Shown in pieces: positions 48,401 to 56,934 of a DNA stretch of 64,000 nt (position 1 is the stretch's first letter; the number at the start of each line of letters is the position of its first letter). A model generated the notes under the pieces. The model saw only the letters and a list, made by a program, of their open reading frames with translations. It did not search any database and was not told the origin of the DNA. The stretch comes from Holosporaceae bacterium 'Namur' (GTDB taxonomy: Bacteria; Pseudomonadota; Alphaproteobacteria; Rickettsiales; Midichloriaceae), in contig JACGYV010000001.1 in NCBI GenBank assembly GCA_014116815.1, positions 238,111 to 302,110 on the forward strand, given 5' to 3'. A program made the position numbers and the translations under genes.

Positions 48401-50293
48401 ATGTGCTCAGTTGCCGCATTCAAGGTGGAGCCGCAAAAGTTAATAAATAAAAAAGAGTTTAAAATAACTTTAAATTCTGAGCGAGATAAAAATTTAACTG
48501 ACTTCGGAAAAGCAGTATTGGTAGATCGTTACCTGTTAGAAGGGGAGACTTTTCAAGATTTGTTTGCAAGAGTTGCTAAGTATTATGCAGATGATGAAGA
48601 GCATGCAAACAGGCTTTATGATTATATGAGTAAAATGTGGTTTATGCCGGCTACTCCGATTTTGAGTAACGGAGGAACTGATAGAGGTTTGCCGATCTCG
48701 TGTTTTTTAAATGAGACCGGAGATAGCCTGGATGGGATTGTTGATGTTTGGAATGAAAATGTGTGGCTGGCTTCAAGGGGTGGTGGAATCGGTACCTATT
48801 GGGGTGGTGTACGCTCTATCGGGGAAAAAGTAAGAGGCAACGGCAAAACCTCGGGAATTATTCCGTTTATAGGAGTGCAGGATAGGCTGACTCTTGCAAT
48901 TTCTCAAGGCAGTTTAAGAAGAGGAAGTTCGGCTGTATATCTACCTGTATGGCATCCTGAAATTGAAGAGTTTATAGAGCTTAGAAGACCGACGGGAGGT
49001 GACCCGAATCGTAAAGCGCTCAACTTACATCATGGCATAGTTATTACCGATGACTTCATGGAAGCGGTTGAAAAGGACGATCCTTGGGAGTTAAAAAGCC
49101 CATATGATAAGTCGACGATTGCAGTCGTAAAAGCTAGAGATTTATGGATTAGAATTCTAACCGCCAGAGTAGAAACCGGAGAACCTTATTTACTGTTTAT
49201 CGATCATGTGAATGATGCGAAACCTGAAGTATATGAAAAACTAGGCCTTGAAGTAAAAACTTCCAATTTATGCAGCGAGATTACTCTTGCAACCGGTAAG
49301 GATCATCTGGGCAATGAAAGAACGGCGGTATGCTGCCTTTCTTCATTAAACCTGGAAACCTATGAAGAATGGAATAACAACGAAGATTTTATTCCTGACA
49401 TTATGAGGTTTTTAGATAATGTGCTGGAAGATTTTATTGATAAAGCTCCGACTAGCATGAGTAAAGCAAAATATTCCGCTTATCGGGAAAGAAGTGTAGG
49501 CTTAGGAGTGATGGGATTGCATTCGTTCCTGCAATCTAAGATGCTGCCTATGGAATCAGCTATGGCTAAAGCATGGAATTTGAGAATATTTAAGCATATC
49601 AAGCAAGAAGTGGATAAAGCTTCAAAAATACTTGCTGAAGAAAAGGGAGCATGTCCTGATGCTTTGGAAGCGGGGTTAATGGAAAGGTTCAGTCATAAAA
49701 CTTCAATAGCTCCTACTGCTTCAATTTCTATTATTGCAGGTAATTCTTCTCCCGGAATTGAGCCTTATAATGCAAACACTTATACCCAAAAGACTTTGAC
49801 CGGCTCATTTAATGTTAGAAATAAGCATCTAAAGAAGTTATTGCAGGAAAAGGAGCAGGATAGTGATGATGTTTGGTCTTCAATTATGAATCACGAAGGT
49901 TCGGTTCAACATTTAGATTTTTTGAGTCAAGAAGAAAAAGATGTATTTAAAACTGCGTTTGAAATTGATCAAAGATGGGTAATTGACTTAGCTGCTGATA
50001 GAACTCCGTTTATTTGCCAGGCTCAATCGTTAAACATCTTTATCCCGGCGGATATCCATAAACGTGATTTGCATTTGCTGCATTTTACGGCTTGGAAGAG
50101 AGGGGTGAAGAGTATGTATTACTGTCGTTCCAAGTCGCTTCAAAGGGCGGATAAAGTATCAATTAAGTCCGAGCATTCTCCGATACAGCTTGAAATGAAA
50201 TTGATACCGGCAGGCATCCAGGTTGATAGCGCAGTGTCGAGGGGCGGTGGAAGTAGTGATACTAATTATGACGAATGCTTAGCATGCCAGTAA
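48401..50293 (+). CDS. nrdA: Ribonucleoside-diphosphate reductase, alpha (large) subunit
   Basis: This is the catalytic subunit that reduces ribonucleotides. The 10-stranded barrel motifs are visible: ATPILSNGGTDRGLPISCF near residue 85 (first active-site Cys), NLCSEI near residue 290 with CCLSSLNLE following, and APTASISIIAGNSSPGIEPY near 440. The C-terminal redox pair is in DECLACQ. At 630 residues it lacks an N-terminal ATP-cone, so dATP inhibition may be absent. No nrdB is adjacent. A B12-dependent (class II) enzyme is a less likely alternative. A NrdR-box-like palindrome lies upstream. Confidence 0.88.
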   Translation: MCSVAAFKVEPQKLINKKEFKITLNSERDKNLTDFGKAVLVDRYLLEGETFQDLFARVAKYYADDEEHANRLYDYMSKMWFMPATPILSNGGTDRGLPISCFLNETGDSLDGIVDVWNENVWLASRGGGIGTYWGGVRSIGEKVRGNGKTSGIIPFIGVQDRLTLAISQGSLRRGSSAVYLPVWHPEIEEFIELRRPTGGDPNRKALNLHHGIVITDDFMEAVEKDDPWELKSPYDKSTIAVVKARDLWIRILTARVETGEPYLLFIDHVNDAKPEVYEKLGLEVKTSNLCSEITLATGKDHLGNERTAVCCLSSLNLETYEEWNNNEDFIPDIMRFLDNVLEDFIDKAPTSMSKAKYSAYRERSVGLGVMGLHSFLQSKMLPMESAMAKAWNLRIFKHIKQEVDKASKILAEEKGACPDALEAGLMERFSHKTSIAPTASISIIAGNSSPGIEPYNANTYTQKTLTGSFNVRNKHLKKLLQEKEQDSDDVWSSIMNHEGSVQHLDFLSQEEKDVFKTAFEIDQRWVIDLAADRTPFICQAQSLNIFIPADIHKRDLHLLHFTAWKRGVKSMYYCRSKSLQRADKVSIKSEHSPIQLEMKLIPAGIQVDSAVSRGGGSSDTNYDECLACQ

Positions 50294-50421
50294 TTTTATA
50301 AAGTTAATAAGTTAAACTAAGTAAAAAGAAGAGAATATTGAAAGTAATATAAAACTTTTTCTATGATCTTCCAAAAGCTTATGTTAGATTATCTCCATAA
50401 AATTTCCAATGAGTTGAAATC

Positions 50422-50988
50422 ATGAAGATTGATGCTAATAGCATTCGTGTGGGTGATGTGCTTGAATATAACGGCAAACTTTGGGTAGTGCAAAAAACTA
50501 TGCACACTCAGCCCGGTAAAGGTGGAGCTTATATGCAAGTTGAAATGAAAGATATGATCAACGGCACAAAGTTAAATAATAGGTTTAGAAGTAGTGAGAA
50601 TATTGAAAAAGTGCGTCTGGATCAAAAGAAATTTCAGTTCCTTTATATGGAAGGGGATAACCTGGCTTTAATGGATAATGAAAGCTATGAGCAAATTTAT
50701 ATTGATAAAGAGATTGTCGGTGAGCAAGTAGTATTCTTACAAGACGGTATGGAAGTAAATGTTGAGTTTTATGAAGATAAACCGCTTACGATTTCCCTTC
50801 CCGAAACTTTAGTAGTAACCGTTAAAGAATGCGAACCGGTGGTTAAAGGTCAGACCGCGGCTTCATCATATAAACCGGCAATTTTGGAAAACGGAGTTAG
50901 GATAATGGTTCCACCGTTTATCAGTATGGGTGAAAAAATAGTGATTAAAACTGCTGAGATAGAATACCTGGAAAGAGCTAAGGATTAA
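50422..50988 (+). CDS. efp: Elongation factor P
   Basis: EF-P relieves ribosome stalling at polyproline stretches. The 188-residue protein has the three-barrel layout. The N-terminal KOW-like domain carries the loop HTQPGKGGAY, with the modifiable lysine at position 33. The C-terminal VVKGQTAASSYKPAILENG and MVPPFISMGEKIVI motifs are conserved. It leads a short unit efp-bolA-grxD with gaps of 4 and 6 bp. Confidence 0.97.
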   Translation: MKIDANSIRVGDVLEYNGKLWVVQKTMHTQPGKGGAYMQVEMKDMINGTKLNNRFRSSENIEKVRLDQKKFQFLYMEGDNLALMDNESYEQIYIDKEIVGEQVVFLQDGMEVNVEFYEDKPLTISLPETLVVTVKECEPVVKGQTAASSYKPAILENGVRIMVPPFISMGEKIVIKTAEIEYLERAKD

Positions 50989-50992
50989 GATT

Positions 50993-51229
50993 ATGCCATT
51001 AAAACCCGATATTTTAAAAGAAATGATTTTACAGGCATTCCCGGATGCGGAAATTGAAATAATAGATACGGTCGGTGATAATAATCACTATGAAGCAAAA
51101 ATTATTTCTTCAAAATTTAAAGGAATGAATATGATTGCTCAACATAGGCTGGTATACGATGCCTTAAATTCCCATTTAAAAAGTGGAGAATTGCATGCGA
51201 TTTCATTAAAAACAAAGGCTAAGGAGTAA
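50993..51229 (+). CDS. bolA: BolA/IbaG family protein
   Basis: A 78-residue BolA-fold protein. The family pattern is present: FPDAEIEIIDTVGDNNHYEAKIIS, then F-KGMNMIAQHRLVYDAL with the conserved histidine, and LHAISLKTKA. BolA-like proteins bind monothiol glutaredoxins through a shared [2Fe-2S] cluster and act in iron-sulfur trafficking. The grxD gene starts 6 bp downstream, which matches this partnership. Confidence 0.94.
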   Translation: MPLKPDILKEMILQAFPDAEIEIIDTVGDNNHYEAKIISSKFKGMNMIAQHRLVYDALNSHLKSGELHAISLKTKAKE

Positions 51230-51235
51230 GCGAAT

Positions 51236-51556
51236 ATGGATGAAGTACTTTCTCAAATAAAGAATGAAATAGAAAACAATGATATAGTTTTGTTTCTAAA
51301 AGGAACTGCAAATATGCCGCAGTGCGGTTTTTCCGGAGTAGTAGTTCAAATTCTTAACCGCCTGGAATTACCTTTTAAGGATATTAACATTCTTGAAAGT
51401 GAGGAGTTAAGGCAGGGTATTAAAGAATACTCTAACTGGCCGACTATTCCTCAATTGTATATTAAGCGGGAATTTATCGGCGGGTGTGATATTGTAAGAG
51501 AAATGTACCTTTCCGGTCAGTTGCAAAACTTGCTTCAAGAAAAAGGGCTTAAATAA
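51236..51556 (+). CDS. grxD: Monothiol glutaredoxin (Grx4-type)
   Basis: The CGFS active site is visible (NMPQCGFSGVVVQ, Cys near residue 31). It is followed by the WPTIPQLYIKREFIGGCDIV segment that binds glutathione. Monothiol glutaredoxins of 106 residues carry a labile [2Fe-2S] cluster and deliver it with BolA. It follows bolA directly. It supports iron-sulfur assembly in an organism with glutathione synthesis (gshB in this window). Confidence 0.96.
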   Translation: MDEVLSQIKNEIENNDIVLFLKGTANMPQCGFSGVVVQILNRLELPFKDINILESEELRQGIKEYSNWPTIPQLYIKREFIGGCDIVREMYLSGQLQNLLQEKGLK

Positions 51557-51572
51557 AAAGTGAGAATAAGTT

Positions 51573-52505
51573 TTGTACGATATTATTAATATATACCTTC
51601 CGATTGCTGAGGTGAACTTAAATATTTTCCTTATTATTTCAATAGGTATAGGTGTGGGGATACTTGCCGGTATTTTCGGCATAGGAGGCGGGTTAATCTT
51701 AGTGCCTATTCTGGTTGCAATCGGGGTTCCTTCGCAGGTTGCGGTTGCAACTTCAACCAATCAGATGACGGCAGCTTCCTTTTCCGGGTTTTTAGCTTAT
51801 GCACGCAGAAAAAGAGTGGATTATAAGTTAGGAGTATTAATGCTTATCGGCGGTTTAGCCGGAGCAACTTTAGGAGTTATAGTTTTTGATATTCTAACCG
51901 AGCTCGGAATGATTGATATTTTTATATCCTTAAGCTTTCTGGTGTTGCTCGGTATAGTAGGCTTTACCACTTCGAAAGATGCTATCACATTACTGTATTA
52001 TAAATTCAAAAAGTTAGAGAGGCCAAAGCACCAACCTAAAAAATTGTTCAAAAATTTATCTTTACCGTTCAAAATCAACTTTATCAGTACCAGGCAGGAA
52101 ATGAGTATATTTTCGCCTGTATTGGTCGGGCTTATCGGCGGATTTTTAGTCGCAATTATGGGGATTGGAGGAAGTTTAATTATGCTTCCTGCAATGATTT
52201 ACCTGCTTAGAGTTTCCGAGGCTTTTACTGCCGGTACTACCCATTTTCAAATTATATTTACTACTATACTCGCCACTATTTTGCATTCCGTAACTTCATA
52301 TAATTTAGATATTGTTCTTTCAACTATCCTGATTATCGGTACGGCTTTCGGAGTACAAATCGGAGCAAGGCTGGGGTCTAAATGTAATCCTGATAATTAT
52401 AGATTACTATTTGCTTTAATTATCTTTATACTTTGTGTAAAAGTAGCTTGTGGTCTGGTTGTAACTCCTCAGTCTTTATATACAGTTGAGCACCTAATTA
52501 AATGA
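51573..52505 (+). CDS. TauE/SafE (TSUP) family membrane transporter
   Basis: The 310-residue protein has about eight transmembrane segments with two repeated halves. Each half has the TSUP glycine-rich pattern (GIFGIGGGLILVPIL near residue 35; GIGGSLIMLPAMIYL near residue 205). The TTG start (51573) opens the frame at the MYDIINIYLPIAEV peptide expected for this alphaproteobacterial subgroup. Substrates in the family are sulfite or organosulfonates. It overlaps the next gene by 4 bp, a pairing with Alph_Pro_TM proteins seen widely in Alphaproteobacteria. Confidence 0.9.
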   Translation: MYDIINIYLPIAEVNLNIFLIISIGIGVGILAGIFGIGGGLILVPILVAIGVPSQVAVATSTNQMTAASFSGFLAYARRKRVDYKLGVLMLIGGLAGATLGVIVFDILTELGMIDIFISLSFLVLLGIVGFTTSKDAITLLYYKFKKLERPKHQPKKLFKNLSLPFKINFISTRQEMSIFSPVLVGLIGGFLVAIMGIGGSLIMLPAMIYLLRVSEAFTAGTTHFQIIFTTILATILHSVTSYNLDIVLSTILIIGTAFGVQIGARLGSKCNPDNYRLLFALIIFILCVKVACGLVVTPQSLYTVEHLIK

Positions 52506-53248
52506 GACGATTATTATTCAGTTTAGGTATAATTATTTTGAGCTTAAGCATAGGCGTTAAAGCCAATGCCGGCTACCTTATCGCTGACCTTTCTACAAAA
52601 AATATTATCTTAAATTATGATTTTAAAGGGCAGTATATAACTATTTCCGGAATCAGCACCGGCGTTGAGGAAATTATAATTTCCGTAGACGGGCCGGTTA
52701 GGGCATATAGGGTTTGGAAAAAAGAAAAAATAAACGGTGTATGGATAAATGCAAAAAGTTTTACCATACCTTCCGAGCACTCGTATTTCTTCCTGGCCTC
52801 AACTAAAGACCTCTATAGCATTGCAGACTTGGATACATTAAGGGATCTTGCCCTGGACTACCAATTTGAAAATTATCAAGTCCAGGAAAGATATCCTCAA
52901 CTGCAATTTGACCAATTTAAAGAAGAATTTAAGCTTTATAGACAAGCTTTAAAATTGTATCCTACTAAAGTTGAAAGCATTGAGCGCATAGGGGAGAATA
53001 TCTTCAGAGCAAAGTTTTATATCCCAAATTATGCTTATAGCGGCAAATATGATGTAAGTATTTATGCTTTTACAAAGGGTAAAGAAGTAAACAATATCCA
53101 TTTAAGCTTTGAGGTTGGAAAGCAAGGATTATATGCGGCAATCGATGAAATATCAAAAAGGGAGCCGTTAAAATATGCTGTTTATGCAATTTTAATTGCT
53201 TTGTCGGCAGGGCTGATAGCGGGCTTTTTATTTAGAAAAGATCGTTAG
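52502..53248 (+). CDS. Alph_Pro_TM (TIGR02186) family membrane protein
   Basis: The 248-residue protein has a signal peptide (1-24), a long periplasmic region and one C-terminal transmembrane segment (about 222-243) followed by a short RKDR tail. Family patterns include GYLIADLSTKNIILNYDFKG and a conserved FRAKFYIPNYAYSGKYDV block. The family is alphaproteobacterial, of unknown function, and habitually encoded next to a TSUP transporter. Here it is translationally coupled to one through an ATGA overlap. A role as the transporter's periplasmic partner is inferred. Confidence 0.88.
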   Translation: MRRLLFSLGIIILSLSIGVKANAGYLIADLSTKNIILNYDFKGQYITISGISTGVEEIIISVDGPVRAYRVWKKEKINGVWINAKSFTIPSEHSYFFLASTKDLYSIADLDTLRDLALDYQFENYQVQERYPQLQFDQFKEEFKLYRQALKLYPTKVESIERIGENIFRAKFYIPNYAYSGKYDVSIYAFTKGKEVNNIHLSFEVGKQGLYAAIDEISKREPLKYAVYAILIALSAGLIAGFLFRKDR

Positions 53249-53383
53249 TTTTTGTGATATAAAAGAGAGCCGGACTTTGTATTATGAAAATAATCTTGTC
53301 ATTTGCATATAAAGTTAATAGAATTTGTATTTGCATTTTGGCAAATGTTTATGAATTAAAAGCTCATTTTTTAAAGAGGGAAC

Positions 53384-54616
53384 ATGAAAATAAAGCTGTG
53401 GCAAAAAGTGATGGCCGGAATGGTGCTGGGTATTATATCCGGATACATTCTTAAAGAACAAGCTTTGATTTTAAAGCCGATAGGTACTCTATTTATTAAT
53501 ATGATTAAGATGGTAGTAATACCGCTCATCTTTTTCTCAATACTAAACGGGGTCACTAATATGAATGACGCGAGTACCTTCGGCAGGGTAGGCTCAAAAG
53601 CATTTTTTGCATATTGTTTTACCACTATATTTGCCGTAATGATAGGGCTTGGTTTTGCAATAATATTTAAACCAGGCGTAGGACTGAATATTCAGCTTGG
53701 TAATGAAAGCGTTACGCATGTTCAAAAGAGTGCGTTAGAAATTTTGATGGATATAGTTCCGACTAATCCGATTCAAGCAATGGCCGCTTCTAACACGATG
53801 CAGGTCGTGGTATTCGCATTTTTTACGGGGTTTGCACTTATCTTAATCGGGGACAAAGGGAGAGAAGTTAAAAACTTGGTAGTATCAGCTTCACACTTAG
53901 TATTTAAAATGATTGAGCTTGTTATAAAGCTTACTCCGTATGGTGTCTTTGCAATTATGTCTTGGGTGGTGGGAGTGTATGGCTTAGATGTTATGTTTTC
54001 ATTAGGAAAGTTCGTATTGGTCGTAATGGGTGCACTTAGTGTACAATATATATTATTCGGGGTTATGCTCTTTGTATTCGCCGGGTTAAACCCCTTACCT
54101 TTCTATAAAAAGATGATTAATACTCAAATGCTTGCTTTTGCAACTGTAAGCAGTAAGGCGACACTTGCGACGGCAATTAAGGAGTTGCAAAATAAAGTCG
54201 GGGTTTCTAAGCAATCCGCTTCATTTTTACTTCCGCTCGGGGCATCGATTAATATGGATGCAACCGCTATTTATTTAGGAATTTGCAGTGTATTTTTTGC
54301 GCAAGTTGTCGGTATGGAGTTAGGTATGACTCAATACTTAATGATAATTTTAACTTGTACGCTTGGTTCTATCGGTGCAGCAGGTTTCCCGGGCGGTGCA
54401 ATGGTGATGATGGGTATGGTGCTGACTTCAGTCGGGCTACCGCTTGAAGGGATGTCGATTATTCTCGGAGTTGACAGATTCCTTGAAATGTTAAGAACAA
54501 CGGTTAATATAACAGGGGACTGTACAATTACAGTACTTATTGATAAATCTGAAGGAACGTTTAACAAAAAAATATATTATTCGGAGGAAAAAGATGATGA
54601 AGAAGACGATGATTAA
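53384..54616 (+). CDS. Dicarboxylate/amino acid:cation (SDF family) symporter
   Basis: The 410-residue protein matches the GltP/DctA fold. The N-terminal scaffold is PIGTLFINMIKMVVIPLIFFSI. The helix-hairpin substrate site has SSKATLATAIKEL near residue 260, the NMDATAIY motif near 288, and RFLEMLRTTVNITGD near 365. The C-terminus is highly acidic (EEKDDEEDDD). It probably imports glutamate/aspartate or C4-dicarboxylates from host cytosol. Upstream is a short ATTTGC/GCAAAT hairpin (53329-53346). The following lipoprotein gene overlaps its end by 23 bp. Confidence 0.95.
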   Translation: MKIKLWQKVMAGMVLGIISGYILKEQALILKPIGTLFINMIKMVVIPLIFFSILNGVTNMNDASTFGRVGSKAFFAYCFTTIFAVMIGLGFAIIFKPGVGLNIQLGNESVTHVQKSALEILMDIVPTNPIQAMAASNTMQVVVFAFFTGFALILIGDKGREVKNLVVSASHLVFKMIELVIKLTPYGVFAIMSWVVGVYGLDVMFSLGKFVLVVMGALSVQYILFGVMLFVFAGLNPLPFYKKMINTQMLAFATVSSKATLATAIKELQNKVGVSKQSASFLLPLGASINMDATAIYLGICSVFFAQVVGMELGMTQYLMIILTCTLGSIGAAGFPGGAMVMMGMVLTSVGLPLEGMSIILGVDRFLEMLRTTVNITGDCTITVLIDKSEGTFNKKIYYSEEKDDEEDDD

Positions 54617-55202
54617 AAAGATGGTTCTTCCGGCAATGGCATTGCTGCTTGCCGGTTGTAATACAATTTGGGAGAATAATATTCAAACTCCGGCAATCAA
54701 CCGGGAAACGGCATATAAACCTGGTTTTATAGTTTTAAATGTTAAAGATATAGTAATCATAGATAGAACAGATCATACAAATTCAATTACAAGCAATTAC
54801 AAACCTCCGATTAATCCGAAACAGGCAATTATTAATTGGGCGAAAAAGTGCTTAAGAGCTAAGGGAAGTGTAGGAAAGATGGAAGTTATTATCAAGGAAG
54901 CAAGCTTTAAAGAAGAGAAACCCAAAAATGAAACCGGGCAAATTTTAGAATCTTTAAGAAGAGGAGAGCATAATAAGTATGATGCACGCTATCTTATATC
55001 TATGAAATTATATTCTGATGAAGCTGCACGTAATAAGGTTTCGGAAATTGAGATCGAAGCTTTCAGCACAAGGAATGTAGAAGGGGTTATTTCTTCGGAA
55101 GATAAAGATCTGATCATTACCAAGATGCTGCAGGAGTTGCTTGATAATGCCGAGCAGCAGTTGGAGTACAACATTGCAACCTACTTTATAGGTGCCGAAT
55201 AG
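54594..55202 (+). CDS. Hypothetical lipoprotein, overlapping the transporter gene
   Basis: I place the start at the ATG 54594, seven bases after a strong GGAGG (54581-54585). This gives a signal peptide with lipobox MALLLAGC (cysteine near residue 21). The frame can be read from 54540, but that would put a charged block before the signal peptide. The mature protein of about 180 residues ends with a helical segment. It has no domain I recognise. The 23-bp overlap with the SDF symporter suggests co-expression. It may be an outer-membrane or periplasmic partner; that is inference. Confidence 0.8.
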   Translation: MMKKTMIKKMVLPAMALLLAGCNTIWENNIQTPAINRETAYKPGFIVLNVKDIVIIDRTDHTNSITSNYKPPINPKQAIINWAKKCLRAKGSVGKMEVIIKEASFKEEKPKNETGQILESLRRGEHNKYDARYLISMKLYSDEAARNKVSEIEIEAFSTRNVEGVISSEDKDLIITKMLQELLDNAEQQLEYNIATYFIGAE

Positions 55203-55317
55203 GCGAATTAGAACTTGCAATTTTATATTTTGAGTATAGACTCAGAGCCCGTTTATGTTATATAGGCCTTAAAGGCATGCCTATAAGCGAAACTAAAAAA
55301 TTTATAAAGGAGACAAA
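55203..55317 (+). promoter_or_regulatory. Leader region of rpmI-rplT with a stem-loop
   Basis: TATAGGC (55261-55267) pairs with GCCTATA (55279-55285), and inner CCT/AGG pairing tightens the loop. A smaller GAGT/ACTC hairpin lies just before. The stem sits about 33 bp before the rpmI ATG. It could be a binding site for L20 (autoregulation is known for this operon in other bacteria) or an attenuator. infC, the usual first gene, is absent. Confidence 0.4.
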
Positions 55318-55518
55318 ATGCCAAAGATGAAAACTAAAAGCAGTGCTAAGAAGAGATTTAAGCTCACCGGCACCGGCAAAGTAAAATCTAGCCAAGCTAA
55401 TAAACAACACAACATGCGTAAGCGAAGCAAAAGACAGTTGCGTAACCAAAGAGGTACTACAATTCTTAATGCCGTTGAAGCAAGAAGAGCAATTGCATAT
55501 ATGCCGTATGGTGATTAA
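55318..55518 (+). CDS. rpmI: 50S ribosomal protein L35
   Basis: The 66-residue basic protein starts with the L35 signature: [20 protein letters not shown], then [18 protein letters not shown]. It is preceded by an AAAGGAGACAAA ribosome site and followed by rplT after 22 bp. A hairpin leader lies upstream. It is an ordinary 50S component. Confidence 0.97.
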   Translation: MPKMKTKSSAKKRFKLTGTGKVKSSQANKQHNMRKRSKRQLRNQRGTTILNAVEARRAIAYMPYGD

Positions 55519-55540
55519 TTAGTTAACAGGAGAAATAAAA

Positions 55541-55906
55541 ATGGCTAGAGTTAAACGCGGAGTTACCGCAAAAGCAAGACATAAAAAAATATTAAAGCTT
55601 GCTAAAGGATACAAGGGCCGCTCAAAAAATTGTTTTAGAGTAGCAGTTGAAAAAGTTGAGAAGGGTTTGCAATATGCTTACCGTGATCGTAGAAATAAAA
55701 AACGTAATTTTAGAGCGCTTTGGATTCAAAGGATTAATGCTGCGGTTAGAGAACACGGTATGATTTACTCTCAATTCATCAAGGGCTTAAAGCTTAGCGG
55801 AGTTGATTTGAATAGAAAGATGCTTTCCGAGATTGCAATCCATGATCAGCCGGCATTCGAAAAAGTAGTTGCACTTTCATTAGAAGCAATAAAAAAAGCT
55901 GCATAG
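55541..55906 (+). CDS. rplT: 50S ribosomal protein L20
   Basis: The 121-residue protein has the L20 N-terminus [19 protein letters not shown] and [19 protein letters not shown]. The C-terminal block [22 protein letters not shown] is also conserved. L20 is needed early in 50S assembly and, in other bacteria, represses its own operon by binding the mRNA leader. pheS starts 2 bp after its stop codon. Confidence 0.98.
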   Translation: MARVKRGVTAKARHKKILKLAKGYKGRSKNCFRVAVEKVEKGLQYAYRDRRNKKRNFRALWIQRINAAVREHGMIYSQFIKGLKLSGVDLNRKMLSEIAIHDQPAFEKVVALSLEAIKKAA

Positions 55907-55908
55907 CT

Positions 55909-56934
55909 ATGAAAAATACTGAGGAAATTAAGCAATACTTTATTGATAAAGTTGCTTCCGCTTCCAACCTTGCTCAGCTTGAGCAGATAAGAATAGAATT
56001 CTTAGGGAAAAAGGGACAGGTAACTGAAGCTCTCAGCTTAATTTCCAAAGTTAACCCGGAAGAGCGTAAGGCTTACGGGGAGAGGATAAATACTCTGAAA
56101 AATTATATCATAGAAGAGCTTGAGCATATCAAAACCAAGCTTGAAGCAGAATTTCTGGAAGCAAAATTACTTGCTGAAAAAATAGATATAACTTTGCCCC
56201 CTAGAAATTATTCAGTGGGTAAAGAGCACCCGATAACTAAAGTAATTACCGAGCTGAAATCTATATTTTCCAAACTGGGTTTTGACTATGCGGAAGGGCC
56301 TGATATAGAAAATGATTGGAATAACTTCACGGCTCTTAATATTCCTGAGCATCATCCGGCTAGGCAGATGCATGATACATTCTATTTAAAAGAAGATAAG
56401 TTATTACTTCGTACACATACTTCGCCTGTGCAAATCAGACATATGACAAAACATAAACCTCCGATAAAGATTATTTCCATCGGTAAAGTTTATCGTTCGG
56501 ATTATGATGCAACCCATACCCCTATGTTTCACCAAATCGAAGCATTATATATTGATAAAAACATAACCATGGTGCATTTAAAAAGTTATCTGAAAATGTT
56601 TTTAAAACTATTTTTTGAAGTCGAAAATGCTCCCATAAGGTTAAGGCCTAATCATTTTCCGTTTACCGAGCCTTCTGCGGAAGTGGATGTTAAATGCGAC
56701 AGAAGCAGTAAACAGGAAATCAAAATTGGTATGGGTAATGATTGGTTAGAGATTTTAGGTTGCGGAATGGTAAACCCGAAAGTTTTAGAAAATATCGGTT
56801 TGGATCCTAATGAATATCAGGGCTTTGCCTTCGGTGCCGGAGTTGAAAGACTTGCTATGCTTAAATACAATATTCCTGATTTAAGGACCTTTTTTGAAGG
56901 AGACCTCCGTTGGCTCAAGCACTACGGATTTTGA
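55909..56934 (+). CDS. pheS: Phenylalanyl-tRNA synthetase alpha subunit
   Basis: PheS is the catalytic class II subunit of the alpha2-beta2 enzyme. A coiled-coil N-terminal arm (1-90) is followed by the catalytic domain. Motif 2 is LLRTHTSPVQIRHM...GKVYRSDYDATHTPMFHQIE, and motif 3 is FGAGVERLAMLKYNIPDLR near residue 310. The 341 residues are complete. Unusually, pheT does not follow; a palindrome-rich gene-free stretch of about 0.8 kb does. Confidence 0.97.
   Translation: MKNTEEIKQYFIDKVASASNLAQLEQIRIEFLGKKGQVTEALSLISKVNPEERKAYGERINTLKNYIIEELEHIKTKLEAEFLEAKLLAEKIDITLPPRNYSVGKEHPITKVITELKSIFSKLGFDYAEGPDIENDWNNFTALNIPEHHPARQMHDTFYLKEDKLLLRTHTSPVQIRHMTKHKPPIKIISIGKVYRSDYDATHTPMFHQIEALYIDKNITMVHLKSYLKMFLKLFFEVENAPIRLRPNHFPFTEPSAEVDVKCDRSSKQEIKIGMGNDWLEILGCGMVNPKVLENIGLDPNEYQGFAFGAGVERLAMLKYNIPDLRTFFEGDLRWLKHYGF

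Noticed and set aside
53301..53346. Two ATTTGCAT copies and a six-pair ATTTGC/GCAAAT hairpin before the SDF transporter
   Set aside because: Too short and AT-rich to call an operator with confidence; mentioned only in the transporter entry.
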